DNA of 64,000 nucleotides from Aphrocallistes beatrix (lineage: Eukaryota; Porifera; Hexactinellida; Sceptrulophora; Aphrocallistidae). The translations under genes were made by a program, and so were the position numbers. Below the pieces are notes generated by a model. The model had not been told where the DNA came from. It made no database searches and saw nothing but the letters and a program-made list of their open reading frames with translations. Where the stretch lies: NCBI GenBank assembly GCA_963281255.1, contig OY725490.1:3596001-3660000 (forward strand), given 5' to 3'. Each line of letters starts with the position of its first letter. Within the stretch, counting starts at the first letter, position 1. Positions 22,716 through 31,918 of this stretch are shown here, piece after piece.

Positions 22716-23472
22716 ATATTAATCCATCTATTCCACTTAAATTTTCCATTCATATATTTCATAGGAGTTAAAGGGATAAAAGAAAAATTTATGAGTATGT
22801 TTACCATTAAAAATACATGAATACCACCAGCCGCAAACCATAATATTTAAAAAATAACGTTTAGACTATTTATATTAAGAAATTCGTTTTCAGCAAATAT
22901 AGCCGAGAAAAACAAGGAGTCACTCGATATGGTTTACACCAAATTTGGAGAATTTTTACATTCCAGGTTGTTGCCAAGGAGGCCCCAAAATATTTGCTTA
23001 AAATATAGTCAATATATATATCAAATTGCCGGAAATTTGATGCTGAGCACGAATATAACATACAAACTGATTTCCAATCATTTGAAGGTTATATCTCAGT
23101 TTTCAAAACCGGCGATTTTCATAGTCCGGGGTCAACGACGGGGTCGTGCCAAATCACTTTCTGATATTCCGATTTTAGTAAACTTTTAGTATGTTACTCC
23201 TAAGACATGATACAACGGAAAATCCAATAAAACAATTTCTCGCAATTTTTTTGGGGTTGGGACTATTTGCTTCCTATTTTGACCTGACTACAATTGTATC
23301 ATCACTTAATATGAAGTAACCTATTGCCCATCTAATAAGATCAAATTTGAATGTCTAATCACTATGGTTCTCAAGATATGACCTTAATTGAACAAAATTC
23401 ATTTCCATAGCAACGCTGGAACCGGTCCCCAGCTTTGTTTCTGTGAGAAGGTAATACACTTATAATCCCTTA

Positions 23473-23890
23473 ATGCAGTGGCGAGCAACATACCCCTTTA
23501 GTGGACCATAATTGGGCCCCGCGTAGGGTCTGACACAGAGTTGCACGCGGGCTACCCGCGGGTTGAGGGCCGACTTTTCTTATTGGCCTGCGGGCCGTGC
23601 GGGCCGAATATAATAGGTTGCGGGCTCCGCGGGCCGGCGACAGGGGGGGGTAGCTTGGGGTAAAACCGGGGGGCCCGTGGTAAATAGGGGGCCCGGGGTA
23701 AATAGGGGCCCCAGGTCGGCATGTAATAGTTTCTTTAGGATTTAAGATGTCCATTGTAATTGTGTCTTGTATGTACATAATAAGCTTGTATCACAATATG
23801 AATTCCTTTGTTTCAGTTTTCACTAATAGAATAATGGAGGGGCCCGGCCAGAAATCTTACTAGGGGGCCCGTAAATTATGTCGCCGGCCC
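23473..23890. mobile_element. GC-rich hAT-type MITE fragment(s)
   Basis: Starts CAGTGGCGAGCAACAT. It includes ACAGAGTTGCACGCGGGCTA at about 23532, as at the ends of the hAT element 43101-44400, then a run of GGGCCCGCGG-type sequence and G runs. At least two GC-rich MITE ends are superimposed. Ends not resolved. Confidence 0.5.
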
Positions 23891-24189
23891 AGTAGTTACA
23901 CCATGGTATCGAGGTTAAAATTGAAAATTTGGTAAAATCCTACTCTCTCAGTTTGAAATTTCTAGTTCTGCACAAATCTTCGTCGTAATTTACTCTTACG
24001 TTTGAATCTTTCGTATGACAGTTCTTTGTAAAAAATAGAGTTTTATAAAGGAGCACGTTGTTATAAACATAATGGGAACCAAATCAGTGGAATTTGGAAA
24101 ATATTTTCTGAAAGTTTTTGTTATAACAGAGCATTGTGTGACTTTGTGACATAGTATAGACATTTTTCGAGGATATTGATTATAACCGT

Positions 24190-24330
24190 AAGACAGATGT
24201 ATTTAGAGATGTTATCTACCTTATAGTAATTAAACAATATGAGCATAGGCGCCCAAGTGGTGCCTCTGGTGGACACAAAGTGTCCGACAGCCCCGCAGCG
24301 TAAGCAAGCGAAGCGCGCTTGTTTTGTATA
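24190..24330 (-). repeat. CRE-bearing MITE family, truncated copy
   Basis: Reverse-oriented fragment from GATGTATTTAGAGATGTTATC through CACAAAGTGTCC to AAGCGAAGCGCGCTTGT. It lacks the half with the CRE-like sites and ends about 110 bp before the first likely ATG of the 7TM gene. Confidence 0.7.
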
Positions 24331-24439
24331 ATAGCTTTATCAATTCTGGGTGACCAGTGCACCCTAAATGATCATAGTTGGGCCTATGAGTATATATGTT
24401 TACAATCAAGCGTTTTACATGATGATTATTAGGTATAAC

Positions 24440-25975
24440 ATGGTTGACGTCTCCCTGGATCAAACCAGCCTGGCTAAAAATGACAAAGTTGAACATGATA
24501 AATTTAAGAGATTATCCCAATTTAATGAGATTCCTCAAATGAACTTCAAGCTCCAAAAGATCATTTTGTTAATCACATCATTAATCCTAATAGTGTTTAT
24601 CTGGATATTCTGTATATTTGTGATCGGAATAGAAACGAAAATCCTACTGAATTTCAAAGACTCCTTTTCTGAACATTCAAATACAACCAATGCACTGAAT
24701 GGCCTCATTCAACAATTCGCTAATGAAACCGACAACTATACTTTCATGTGCCCTGAAAATTATGAATTTTCTAGTTCATTTCCTTATTGTTCCCCTTCTT
24801 GCATAGTAGGGGATTATTGTCCAAATAAGAGTTGTTTTGACTTTCATCACGCTCTAATAGCGATTCTCGATATTATCGCCATATTTTTAAGTATCTTCAT
24901 ACTCATTTCTTGGCCTTTTGTAAAAGAATTTTGGGAATTTCCACAAATCACAATATTCTTTGTTATAATCGGTTTTAGTGCGCTAGCATTAACGTTTAGT
25001 ATTGGAGATATCCCTGGTCCAGCTTATTACTGTGATGCAAACGGTGAGTATAGTTTTGATGATGTTAACGTCTTATTTCAAGATAGATTAATCGGGCAAG
25101 GTGTAATATTGCACTTCTTGAGATATTGCATTTTGATTTGGGTTACTAGCTCACTGCTAAACATCGTTATCTCAATCGAGTCATCTATACGTCGATATAT
25201 GCTCAGCAAGAATACAAAAATACTGATAATCAGTATTGAAGGAGTAATCTCTCTCATAGTTCCTACTGTATTTTGTATTGGAACACTTGCAAATAATTCG
25301 AAGTACATTTATGAATATTTTGGATCATTTCCAGGTTTTCAAACGGTGGAATTGTTCGTTATAGGAAGAACATTACCAGACTATTTGACAATATTATCTT
25401 CGATGACGCTAGTAATTTACATCCTTGCTAGGTTTCGCTGGCTATATCTATCTAGTCACGCAGTGTTAGGTAGCTCGGGTAGACCAGTTTCACAACTTGA
25501 GAAAAGACTTCTGATATATTGTATATTAAATTCTTTAATATTCACATTTTTTGTTGCTCAAACAATCTGGTTTTTGACTATCTCAACCGAAGAATTTGTA
25601 ACAATATTCAATTCCAGAGCTTGTTTAACCTTAAAAAGTCCAGTTCAAGGATTTAGGAATTCACAACAATTTCAATACAACGCTACCTATGAGCTGATAT
25701 CTCCCTCCATTTGGCAAAATGGGAGTGAGTGTAATGGTCTTGATCCCCATTATAATGCCTTGAGCGAGATTCTAATAGTCTACAATGGACTTTATAGAGT
25801 CGAAAGGCTTATGTTTTTTCTTGTTTTCATTCTCAAAGCAAATCTTCTAGTTTGGTTCAACTGGATTAAGTTGATAGGAAACTCGATAAATATCAGGAAT
25901 CAATCAGTTACTCAAACTTCGAAAAAAACGATTGAAACTAAAGACCAGGCAGTTAATCAAGTGGAGTCTAAGTAA
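24440..25975 (+). CDS. Multi-pass membrane protein, Frizzled-like 7TM (tentative)
   Basis: A 511-residue intact protein from the ATG at 24440 (MVDVSLDQTS). In-frame ATGs from 24368 would add 24 residues. Hydrophobic segments lie at about 38-64, 137-157, 168-188, 220-246, 260-283, 311-331, 355-380 and 457-478: one anchor-like helix plus seven. Between the first and second is an extracellular-looking loop with glycosylation sites (NETDNYT) and a compact cysteine cluster (CPENYEF ... YCSPSCIVGDYCPNKSC). The second and third helices are joined by SWPFVKEFWEFPQITIFF, recalling the short first loop of class F receptors (F-YP-R-I). There is a long last loop, as in Frizzled, but no canonical Frizzled CRD. 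Poly-A-like AATAAA at 26191. It could be an unrelated 7TM family; membrane topology is secure, the family is not. Confidence 0.75.
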   Translation: MVDVSLDQTSLAKNDKVEHDKFKRLSQFNEIPQMNFKLQKIILLITSLILIVFIWIFCIFVIGIETKILLNFKDSFSEHSNTTNALNGLIQQFANETDNYTFMCPENYEFSSSFPYCSPSCIVGDYCPNKSCFDFHHALIAILDIIAIFLSIFILISWPFVKEFWEFPQITIFFVIIGFSALALTFSIGDIPGPAYYCDANGEYSFDDVNVLFQDRLIGQGVILHFLRYCILIWVTSSLLNIVISIESSIRRYMLSKNTKILIISIEGVISLIVPTVFCIGTLANNSKYIYEYFGSFPGFQTVELFVIGRTLPDYLTILSSMTLVIYILARFRWLYLSSHAVLGSSGRPVSQLEKRLLIYCILNSLIFTFFVAQTIWFLTISTEEFVTIFNSRACLTLKSPVQGFRNSQQFQYNATYELISPSIWQNGSECNGLDPHYNALSEILIVYNGLYRVERLMFFLVFILKANLLVWFNWIKLIGNSINIRNQSVTQTSKKTIETKDQAVNQVESK

Positions 25976-27040
25976 TACTATCTATTCATATGAGTACTTC
26001 TACTTTTAATTTTTAGGTTTTTTAGGTACAAATTCTTTCTTCGGATGATTTTAAACATTTTGTATTTGAAGTCTTTTATATGTAGAATTTAGATGTTTCT
26101 ATACCCTATTATTTGTATATACGTGTTAATTCTTTTTCTTCATCGGCTTAATTTATTTCTCTTGGCTATTTTAGACTAGAGAATAATTGGAATAAATCCA
26201 GGGTTAGATACTATAATTATTTTCAGAAAGTTATCAACCACATTTATAGTGTGTTTCTTCAATCCTATACTTCAAATAGGTTTATGATCCTATAGTAAAA
26301 TAGTATACTAGGTGCACAGTTCTAAAATGAGAGTTTGTGTCAGGTCGGCCGTTTGTCTCCCCCGACTAAACGATAATGACTTGATTTTTTTGTGACGATG
26401 AGACATTATAACTTGTAAGTAAATTCGTACCTAGCCCTTCGATTTTCAAAATCTGCTAAATCATCATGATTACACAGCATTATGTGATTTTCTTCTTTTG
26501 ATTATAACTCGAAAACTATTCAATACATCGGTTCCATATTAATACCAAAGGTGCACTATGGGTATCTCCACAATATTATGCTAGCATCATGATGACGCAG
26601 CAAAAATAAAAATCCGAGTCACTATTTCCTGAAAAGATCTATATCTCGCGAATAAGATGAGATAGGAGTGAGCATATGATTGATGAAATGTTGAGTATCA
26701 AAGTCTCTACAATATTATGCTAACGTGAGCATGATGATGTCATAGTAAGTCGGAAAAAATGGCATTTTTCATTGTATCAGCTTGAAATAATATTAAATGC
26801 GTATATTAACTATATCTAAGCATGGATGACTACAATATTTACACTTCCAGGACAAAGGTATCCGTACACCCCAAATTTTCCAAACAAATAGTATAATACC
26901 AATCCATTTAGCTTTAAAATCACTTAATTTGAAAGAGATACGCTTAATTTAAATAGCTCAATCAGTTTATGACATTCAAATAATTAAACTTGAGAAGAAA
27001 TACAGATTTTAGCGCAAATTCGGGTTTTACGGGTCTGGCC
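25976..27040. other. 3' flank of the 7TM gene and unassigned sequence
   Basis: Contains AATAAA at 26191. Similar segments around 26570-26590 and 26705-26745 (atattatgcta with nearby ATGATGACGC / ATGATGATGTC) form a degenerate direct repeat of about 150 bp. No gene recognised. Confidence 0.4.
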
Positions 27041-27049
27041 CGCCTCAGG

Positions 27050-28340
27050 TGGTCACTTGGGACCTAGATATAGAAACCAGCAACGCGCGTGCAGAGTCTG
27101 AGGCATATTGCCTGAGAATGGACGCGAGCTGCTCGATATACCTCTTCGTAGTCCAAATGGTCACGGTGCGTGCCTACATAGTAGCAGTGTGCACGGGATG
27201 GAAGATCCGTAACAGGAAGAACATTTTGAACGACTCCATCTTCTGGAGTACCATGGACCTTGGCTCTCATTGTGGCAGGCTGATCGCGATCATTGGACAT
27301 TGGCCCGATCCAATCGAGGAGCTGCGAGTACACAGCAATGAAAGTTCCATCGCCAGCAGGCGCAACACCCACTTGGTGTCACACAGAGGATGAATGTGCA
27401 CGTCCTTCGCTGCGGAGAAATATCTATTTCCATTGATTCCAGTACACAGCAAATAACTACGAGTTTAGACTTATGTAGTTAAGTGACGATGACTTATCAT
27501 AAAATCCAAAATGTTGAATTTGCATTATTATGCTATACAATGTTTACCAGAAACATTTCCTTAAAAAGATAGAGATTAGGTTACTTGAGATGAATTGTTC
27601 ATTAGCCATTACGTACAACACCTTTCTATGTAAAGATGTTCATGACAGTGGAAAATGACTCATCAATAATTCTATCATGTAAAAAAAATAATAATAAAGA
27701 TACCCTAGTTTGCCTTCACCTTTATCAAGCAGTCCCCACCCAGAGATCCTGCACAAGCACCGGAAACCAAGTATGTATAGTCTGGCTCATTTTTTCCGGG
27801 ATCTCCTGCATACCCTGGCCTGCAGGCCCGAACACTCACCTCGCAAATTTCCCGCTCCATCGTAGGTTTGTCCCTCACTAGGTCAAAAACCCAGATGCAG
27901 TAGAGCATCTTTAACGAGGGCAAGAAGAGTCGCGGAATCCGTCTTCTCTGTCTTGAGAAACCCAAGAAGTTCTCCGATCGTAAAGTTATTGGAAGCGTGG
28001 AGAACCCATCTGGAAACCTGCTCCTCGACAGAGAGATCAGTAGTTTCTTCTATGAAGATTGCGAATTAGCCATTGTTCTTCACATTGGATATCAGCTGAC
28101 GCAGCACTGTCTGGTGGAACAACGTCAGAACTTCATTCTGAATCTGCGGTGATGGCCATGTGTACTCTACGGGACTCTCCTCTACGATGCATCCATTGCT
28201 TAACGTTGTGGTTGTGTTTGCCAAGAAGGATTAACAGTTGCTTGAGGTTGCCTTCATCGGTGCCTCAATCCCGAGGGCCGCGAAAGGCTTGGCCCTGCCG
28301 TGCAAGGTAAACAACAGCGTCAAAGATGCAGCTGAGTGAC
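27050..28340 (-). pseudogene. hAT-type transposase relic (DUF4371 / ZMYM1-like)
   Basis: Minus-strand coding remains in the order of the family. IFDAVVYLARQGQAFRG lies near 28310, then NLKQLLILLGKHN, then IFIEETTDLSVEEQVSRWVL near 28040 and GQTYDGAGNLRGECSGLQAR near 27860. After a non-coding gap come CDTKWVLR, SNDRDQPATMRAK and SFKMFFLLRIFHPVHTATM (27390-27080). The ETTD and GQTYDGA-N motifs are characteristic of this domain. Several stops and frameshifts break it. The gap at about 27450-27690 is an insertion or an old intron. No inverted ends were found around it. Confidence 0.65.
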
Positions 28341-28354
28341 TCGCGGTTGGAAAC

Positions 28355-28610
28355 CCGTTTACATGAGCTGCCTTAAATCATTAACAAAGCAAAAAAGAGC
28401 TTAGGAATGTAGTATTACCAGCACATATAAATATGGTGTCAAAGTACCCATATCCGTTGTTAAAATTTAGATTAGTCATCATATGGTTGCGGAATAGGGT
28501 ATATTTGTGAAAATTTGGTGATTTTCGGAAGTCGTTTGAGGCCACTTCTAAGTGTTTTTATTATAAAATTTTCCGCATAGAACTGAGATGAAAATGGGTT
28601 AATACGAAAA
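28355..28610. repeat. FB1 arm fragment
   Basis: Single-arm fragment: ACATGAGCTGCCTTAAATCA, CCATATCCGTTGTTAAAAT and TTCCGCATAGAACTGAGATG match FB1 (about 1455-1700). It adjoins the 5' end of the hAT relic. Confidence 0.75.
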
Positions 28611-28639
28611 ATTATTTTTGCTTGTAATAGGTACATAAA

Positions 28640-29000
28640 GTGAACAAATCTCAGAAATATGCTAGAAAATAGCTTTTAGCAGTTGACCTGGGTATTTCAT
28701 GGGTGTAGATTCCGAATTACATATTTCCGAAACTGTTGGCCAATATTTTTTTGTTTTACATTTAATTTTTAAAAATCGAAAAGGATTGATGAAAGTAACC
28801 AATGTTAGGGATTATTTAATATCCCATGGTCTCAGGCGCCGACTCTGCGGGCACGGAGAGTTCACTAGCCTCACTACGCAAGCGCGCGCTTGTAGTTAAA
28901 TAAAGAATATAAGCTTATTATTTTTCAAAATACACTGGTAATAATGCAATATTCAGATCCATCCCTATGTCACACTGAAATCAATAGTACATTTGATACA
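28640..29000. repeat. Mixed repeat fragments
   Basis: 28650-28740 matches the ATGCTAGAAA ... GGTGTAGATT module that is tandem at 31030-31560. 28831-28895 is a reversed scrap of the CRE-bearing MITE head (CTCAGGCGCCGACTCTGC ... CGCGCGCTTGTAG). Confidence 0.55.
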
Positions 29001-29076
29001 AGGTTAGGATAAATGACTAATAAACAATATCTATATACTCGTATATATCCTTCTAATGTCTAAAATACATATTGTT

Positions 29077-30345
29077 TTAGAATATTTTGATGCAATTCAG
29101 ATTTTTGCATGCAACTATGATCTTATCTTGAAAAATTATAACATCACTGCAACCATCAATATCTTCATTACATTGAGAATTTCCACCGATTTGGTATATA
29201 ATTTCACCTTCAGGTGAAAATACTATTATCCTTTCAAAAAAACTGTCTAGTAGAACAATATTACCTCTTGGATCAAAACAGAAAGATTTTGAACTAAATT
29301 TCTCGATTGATTTTCCGTCATTCAAAATCCCTAAGTTTTTCCCAGTTTTAGATAGATGATAAATATTCCCTTGTGCCAACCCATATATATGATCTTCTTT
29401 AAATCGAATATAATCTATGGATAATTCAACATTGATTTCTCTTCGATAAAACAAATTGTTATCGAAAATTTCGAGTTCTGATCCGCTATCTCCAAATAAA
29501 AATATTTCATTATCTGGAGAGATTGCAAGGTAGGAAAATGTAAAACTATTGCATCCAAACCCATACTTTGTTTTCGATTCAGACACATTCACGTTTTTAA
29601 TCTCTTGAAAAGTTGCCTTATCCAATTTGTGGATGTAATAATTCTTTTCTTCAATAGGTGGGTCAAATGTGATAAATGGGTCCCAATCGTTTTCTTCTTC
29701 TGATCTATGAATAAATCTAGTAACCCTGATTGCCAGATACAAGTGCTCGCTGGTACTTACAATTGCGATGAATTCTGAATATCTTTTAGATGTGATCGAA
29801 TTTTCTAAAGTCCAATTAATCATGTCATATTTGTTCAGTGTTGTACTTGAATAGTCTAAACTGCCAATCGCAAAAAGAACTGCCCCATCCACATGTAGAT
29901 ATGTAGGTGAGGTACATTTCAATATGATCTGAGCCTTCTTCTTACTTTGGTAGTCAATAGCTAATGGCATTTTGTTAACGACAACTGACCCAAATTTTCT
30001 GAGTTTGTCTGACATCTCTCCAAAAGGACATTCAAAGCTGAGGTTAGGCGGTTGTGTTACGTTCTCGATTTGTTTCCGAATAGGAGCTAGAGACGCTTGA
30101 ACCATGTTCGATGGTAGTTTCTGTTTGATACTCATATGTTCAATTTGTGATTGAAGCTTCTCTAACTCTCTCATGTTCTCATCTTCAACTATTAGTGCAT
30201 ATTTAAACTCGCTTTTCATTGCATTGACTTCTGCCATCAACTCATCTCTTCGAGTCACCAGCTGTTCGATTAATGTATTGAATGTATGGAATATTTTTCG
30301 ACATATATTATCAAATATTGTGTCGCTTGGTAGGTAATTCGCCAT
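29077..30345 (-). CDS. Coiled-coil / divergent NHL-type propeller protein 2
   Basis: A 422-residue single-exon frame from the ATG at 30343-30345 (MANYLPSDTIFDN). The upstream ctatacag-gcaa suggests a 5'-UTR intron as in gene 1. Residues about 15-110 are a predicted coiled coil (LIEQLVTRRDELMAEVNAMK; MRELEKLQSQIEHM). From about 125 a beta-rich region follows. Its last blades keep NHL-like features (FCFDPRGNIVLLDSFFERII, VFSPEGEIIYQIGG), but the middle blades are much diverged. Both proteins end in K-IF. It is probably a rapidly evolving paralogue of 17234-18478. Function unknown; a scaffold or ubiquitin-ligase-like adaptor role would be inference only. Confidence 0.8.
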   Translation of the reverse strand: MANYLPSDTIFDNICRKIFHTFNTLIEQLVTRRDELMAEVNAMKSEFKYALIVEDENMRELEKLQSQIEHMSIKQKLPSNMVQASLAPIRKQIENVTQPPNLSFECPFGEMSDKLRKFGSVVVNKMPLAIDYQSKKKAQIILKCTSPTYLHVDGAVLFAIGSLDYSSTTLNKYDMINWTLENSITSKRYSEFIAIVSTSEHLYLAIRVTRFIHRSEEENDWDPFITFDPPIEEKNYYIHKLDKATFQEIKNVNVSESKTKYGFGCNSFTFSYLAISPDNEIFLFGDSGSELEIFDNNLFYRREINVELSIDYIRFKEDHIYGLAQGNIYHLSKTGKNLGILNDGKSIEKFSSKSFCFDPRGNIVLLDSFFERIIVFSPEGEIIYQIGGNSQCNEDIDGCSDVIIFQDKIIVACKNLNCIKIF

Positions 30346-30700
30346 TTGCCTGTATAGGAAATCATAAAATAATAATATATGATAACAATTATGCTTATAA
30401 AGCTATATGTATTTGGTGCACCTAATACTCTGAACTAACAAGGTCTCGTGGTATATCTCAAGATATCAGATTATGTTTCATGATATGATAAGACAATGCT
30501 GTTCCATCAAATAATGATAGAAACAACTAGTTCAATTAAATAAAATTTAGAAATTAAAATATTTCGACCAAAAGATCTCATGCCTTTAATACATAAGCAT
30601 AAGGTGTGTTTATTTGACTTTTAATTCTTCAGCACTATTGCGAATAATATATTTTATTTCCAAAAACAAACATTTTTCAAAAACATGTCAAATTTTAACA
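30346..30700. other. Upstream region of NHL gene 2
   Basis: Probable 5'-UTR intron and promoter, AT-rich. No recognisable motif beyond the splice acceptor next to the ATG. Confidence 0.4.
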
Positions 30701-31565
30701 TATCTTATATATTAAAAAGCTAGGATTGTTTTTTTGTTTGTCCGAATTGATTGAAGAATTGGCAAGTCGTAGAGATACGAAAATTGCCATGTAGGTGTCA
30801 AATGATGAATCAACGATTAAGTTCGAAGATCTAAGCGAAATGAAAACAATTTTTCACACCTTTTCTATACAATACTATGTATCTCACAATACTTGTAGAA
30901 TTCATTGTACGACACTATTGTAGGCTGTCATTCTCATCAATACTTCAAAGCAATAACTTATATACGTAGATATCTCAATGATATTATAGTTTATAGCAAT
31001 AAAAAAGCAATAAAAGAGAATAGCTTCCAACGGTTAACATGGGGTCTTCAGGGGTGTAGATTTCTAATATAATATTTTCAGATCAATATGATAAATTATT
31101 TGTTTATTTTTGTTTACACTAGATACATAAAGTTAACAAATTACAAAAATAGGCTAGAGGCTGACTTCCAACGGTTGCCATGGGGTTTTCAGGGGTGTAG
31201 ATTTAGAATATTATAGTTTCGGATGCATATGAGAAATTATTTGTTAGTTTTTGTTTACAATATTTATATATAGTAAAAAAATCCCAAAATAGGTTAGATT
31301 GAGTAACTCCTGGCGCCCACAGGGCGACTCTGCGGACACACAGTGTCCGCAAGCCGCGCAGCGCAAGTAAGTGAAGCGCTTGTGATAAATTAATTGTTAA
31401 TTTTTGTTTACAATAGATACATTAAGTAAACAAACCTCAAGAATATGCTAAGAACTTGCTTTCAACGGTTGCCATGTGGTTTTCAGGTGAGTAGATTTAG
31501 AATATTATATTTTCGGATCTATATGAGAAATCATTTGTTAACTTTTGTTTACAATACATCAGAAC
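30700..31565. repeat. Dispersed repeat with tandem modules
   Basis: Starts with the TTTGTTTGTCCGAATTGAT family (compare 10795). It continues into at least three copies of a module of about 130-bp: ACGGTTGCCATGGGGTTTTC, GTGTAGATTTAGAATATTAT, TTTTTGTTTACAATA, at about 31030, 31150 and 31450. A scrap of the CRE-bearing MITE (31313-31382) lies between modules. Related modules occur at 4180-4260 and 28650. No coding content. Confidence 0.6.
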
Positions 31566-31918
31566 TCAGTTATTTTGAATTAATAACTGGCTAAAGAAAA
31601 ATATAAATACGTATATTTAATCAGGAGGAAAAAGTTATTTTCGAACTTTTTTGAGATTTTTGAGATCAGATTATTGGAGTCCCGGGTATATAATATTTCA
31701 AAGATTTGTGTAAAAAATATTTTGCGCAATTATTAGTGTTCATTTCAAACTCAAAGGGTGGTAGATTCCATGCTGTTAGGAGTATTGTAGAGTTCTTAGT
31801 CACCCATGAGGAGCGCACGGGTTACTATTACGTAGTTAATAGAGTCTATTTATTATATTAGTGTCTACGACTCAATTATTAATTCTCTCACGCTCTACAG
31901 TAATTATTGTGTTGTCAT
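31566..31918. other. Unassigned stretch
   Basis: No gene or repeat end recognised. This is the 3' flank of the NLR pseudogene. Confidence 0.4.

Larger units (their letters stand above)
20030..23472. mobile_element. Palindromic element FB-GCD carrying gene fragments in both arms
   Basis: Left arm about 20335-21960 (with FB1-like outer sequence from 20030) and right arm about 22400-23472, with a single-copy centre. Paired blocks include CCGGCAATTTGATATA with its complement near 23025, TTGCTAAGGAAA-type sequence at 20425 with TTTCCATAGCAACGCTGGAA at 23400, and GTTTGCGGCTGGTGGTATTC at 21524 with its complement near 22815. The outer arm (ATTCCAGGGTTGCTA, TAGACATTCAAATTTGATC) resembles FB1, so the two belong to one superfamily. 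Only the left arm has a pogo-type MITE (20888-21330). The right arm keeps the uninterrupted TATATATA site. The right end is cut by a GC-rich MITE. Confidence 0.7.

Noticed and set aside
24368-24439. First ATG at 24368 as the start of the 7TM gene
   Set aside because: Possible, but the extra 24 residues (MIIVGPMSIY...) contain a run of alternative ATGs and no signal features. The ATG at 24440 begins a normal hydrophilic N-terminus. Left undecided.
27049-27393. Plus-strand gene of 114 codons
   Set aside because: The minus strand of the same stretch matches a DUF4371-type transposase; the plus frame is its shadow.
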